From: an uncultured Roseateles sp.
Lineage (GTDB): Bacteria > Pseudomonadota > Gammaproteobacteria > Burkholderiales > Burkholderiaceae_C
Direction: 5' to 3'
Assembly (NCBI RefSeq): GCF_963422335.1
Contig: NZ_OY729424.1
Coordinates: forward strand, 5,766,001 to 5,830,000
Length of the DNA stretch: 64,000 bases
The translations under genes were made by a program, and so were the position numbers. Shown here piece by piece: positions 63,631 to 64,000 of the stretch; positions within the stretch are counted from its first letter, which is position 1, and the number at the start of each line of letters is the position of its first letter. The notes below the pieces were generated by a model that was not told where the DNA came from, did no database searches, and saw only the letters and a list, made by a program, of their open reading frames with translations.

Positions 63631-64000
63631 ATGCAAACACGCCCTGCCCTCATTCTGGGCTCCACCTCGCGCTACCGGCGCGAGTTGCTGGAGCGCCTGC
63701 GTCTGCCCTTCATGGTGGCCGCGCCCGATGTCGATGAAACCCCGCTGCCCGAAGAGACGCCGGTCGCACTGGCCCGCCGCCTGGCATTGGCGAAAGCACG
63801 TGCCGTGGCGGCCCTGCATCCGCAGGCCATCGTGATCGGCTCCGACCAGGTCGCCGACCTGAATGGCCAAAGCCTGGGCAAGCCCGGCACCCATGAGCGG
63901 GCGGTCGCGCAACTGCGTGCGATGCGCGGCCAGGCAGTGGTGTTCCAGACTGCCGTGGCCGTGGTCTGCCAGGCGACGGGCTTCGAGGCGCAAGACCTGG
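63631..64000 (+). CDS. Maf/YceF-like nucleotide pyrophosphatase (partial at window edge)
   Basis: The first 123 codons are visible. Maf proteins hydrolyse non-canonical or modified nucleoside triphosphates. The N-terminal LILGSTSRYRRELLERLRLP loop, PDVDETPLPEE, the helical ALARRLALAKARAVA and the catalytic Asp in VIGSDQVADLNGQSLGKPG are present. Position opposite yceD-rpmF and the VDE motif point to the YceF (m7GTP-type) branch. The C terminus is outside the window. Confidence 0.93.
   Translation, partial: MQTRPALILGSTSRYRRELLERLRLPFMVAAPDVDETPLPEETPVALARRLALAKARAVAALHPQAIVIGSDQVADLNGQSLGKPGTHERAVAQLRAMRGQAVVFQTAVAVVCQATGFEAQDL

Overview
The window is high-GC DNA from a betaproteobacterium of the order Burkholderiales. 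The Roseateles/Paucibacter/Pelomonas group is the best guess, from the gene order yceD-rpmF-plsX-fabHDG-acpP-fabF-rpoE-rseAB-degP-lepA-lepB-DUF4845-rnc-era-recO-pdxJ-acpS-nagZ, a PEP-CTERM surface protein, a Bug-type (TctC) binding protein and the general protein style. Genus is inference. I saw no tRNA, rRNA, insertion sequence, prophage or CRISPR array.

Bases 1-31000 form a purine/ureide catabolic region with signalling genes interspersed. xdhAB (xanthine to urate), puuD (membrane urate hydroxylase with a cytochrome c tail), uraH, a uraD-allantoate amidohydrolase fusion, puuE (allantoinase), a hydantoin/allantoin racemase, xdhC and an M20 amidohydrolase cover xanthine to ureidoglycine or beyond. 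A PotABCD-type ABC transporter sits inside the set and may import a purine or ureide. A GntR/FadR-type regulator (25017-25691) has a perfect 14-bp palindrome in its own divergent promoter, a one-mismatch copy upstream of puuD and a degenerate copy upstream of the ABC operon, so one regulator probably controls the pathway. A glycerate kinase nearby could take carbon from the glyoxylate end product. Between these lie a degenerate GGDEF protein, two histidine kinases, a MarR/flavin monooxygenase/TctC group, an HDOD protein and a chemoreceptor. Two tandem 83-residue zinc-ribbon paralogues follow xdhC.

Bases 31000-40000 hold iron storage (bfr, bfd with a Fur-like site), an intact GGDEF membrane protein, a 43-codon small gene, an endonuclease V-like protein, an orphan ureE with a His-rich tail, a PEP-CTERM choice-of-anchor protein behind an operator-like palindrome, and the overlapping run rluC-HAD-Rieske-sppA. 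rne (40685-43780) is transcribed divergently behind a leader of up to about 650 bases and ends at a perfect bidirectional terminator.

Bases 43800-64000 are core housekeeping: nagZ, acpS, pdxJ, recO, era, rnc, lepB and lepA in a tightly overlapping leftward series, then the RpoE envelope-stress module and the fatty acid/phospholipid series, with maf divergent at the right edge. The 550-base gap between lepA and degP is the most interesting unexplained stretch. It contains what looks like a complete small RNA gene of about 63 nt (promoter, two back-to-back hairpins, U-tract) on the minus strand, with a cluster of three DnaA-box-like sequences just upstream of its promoter.
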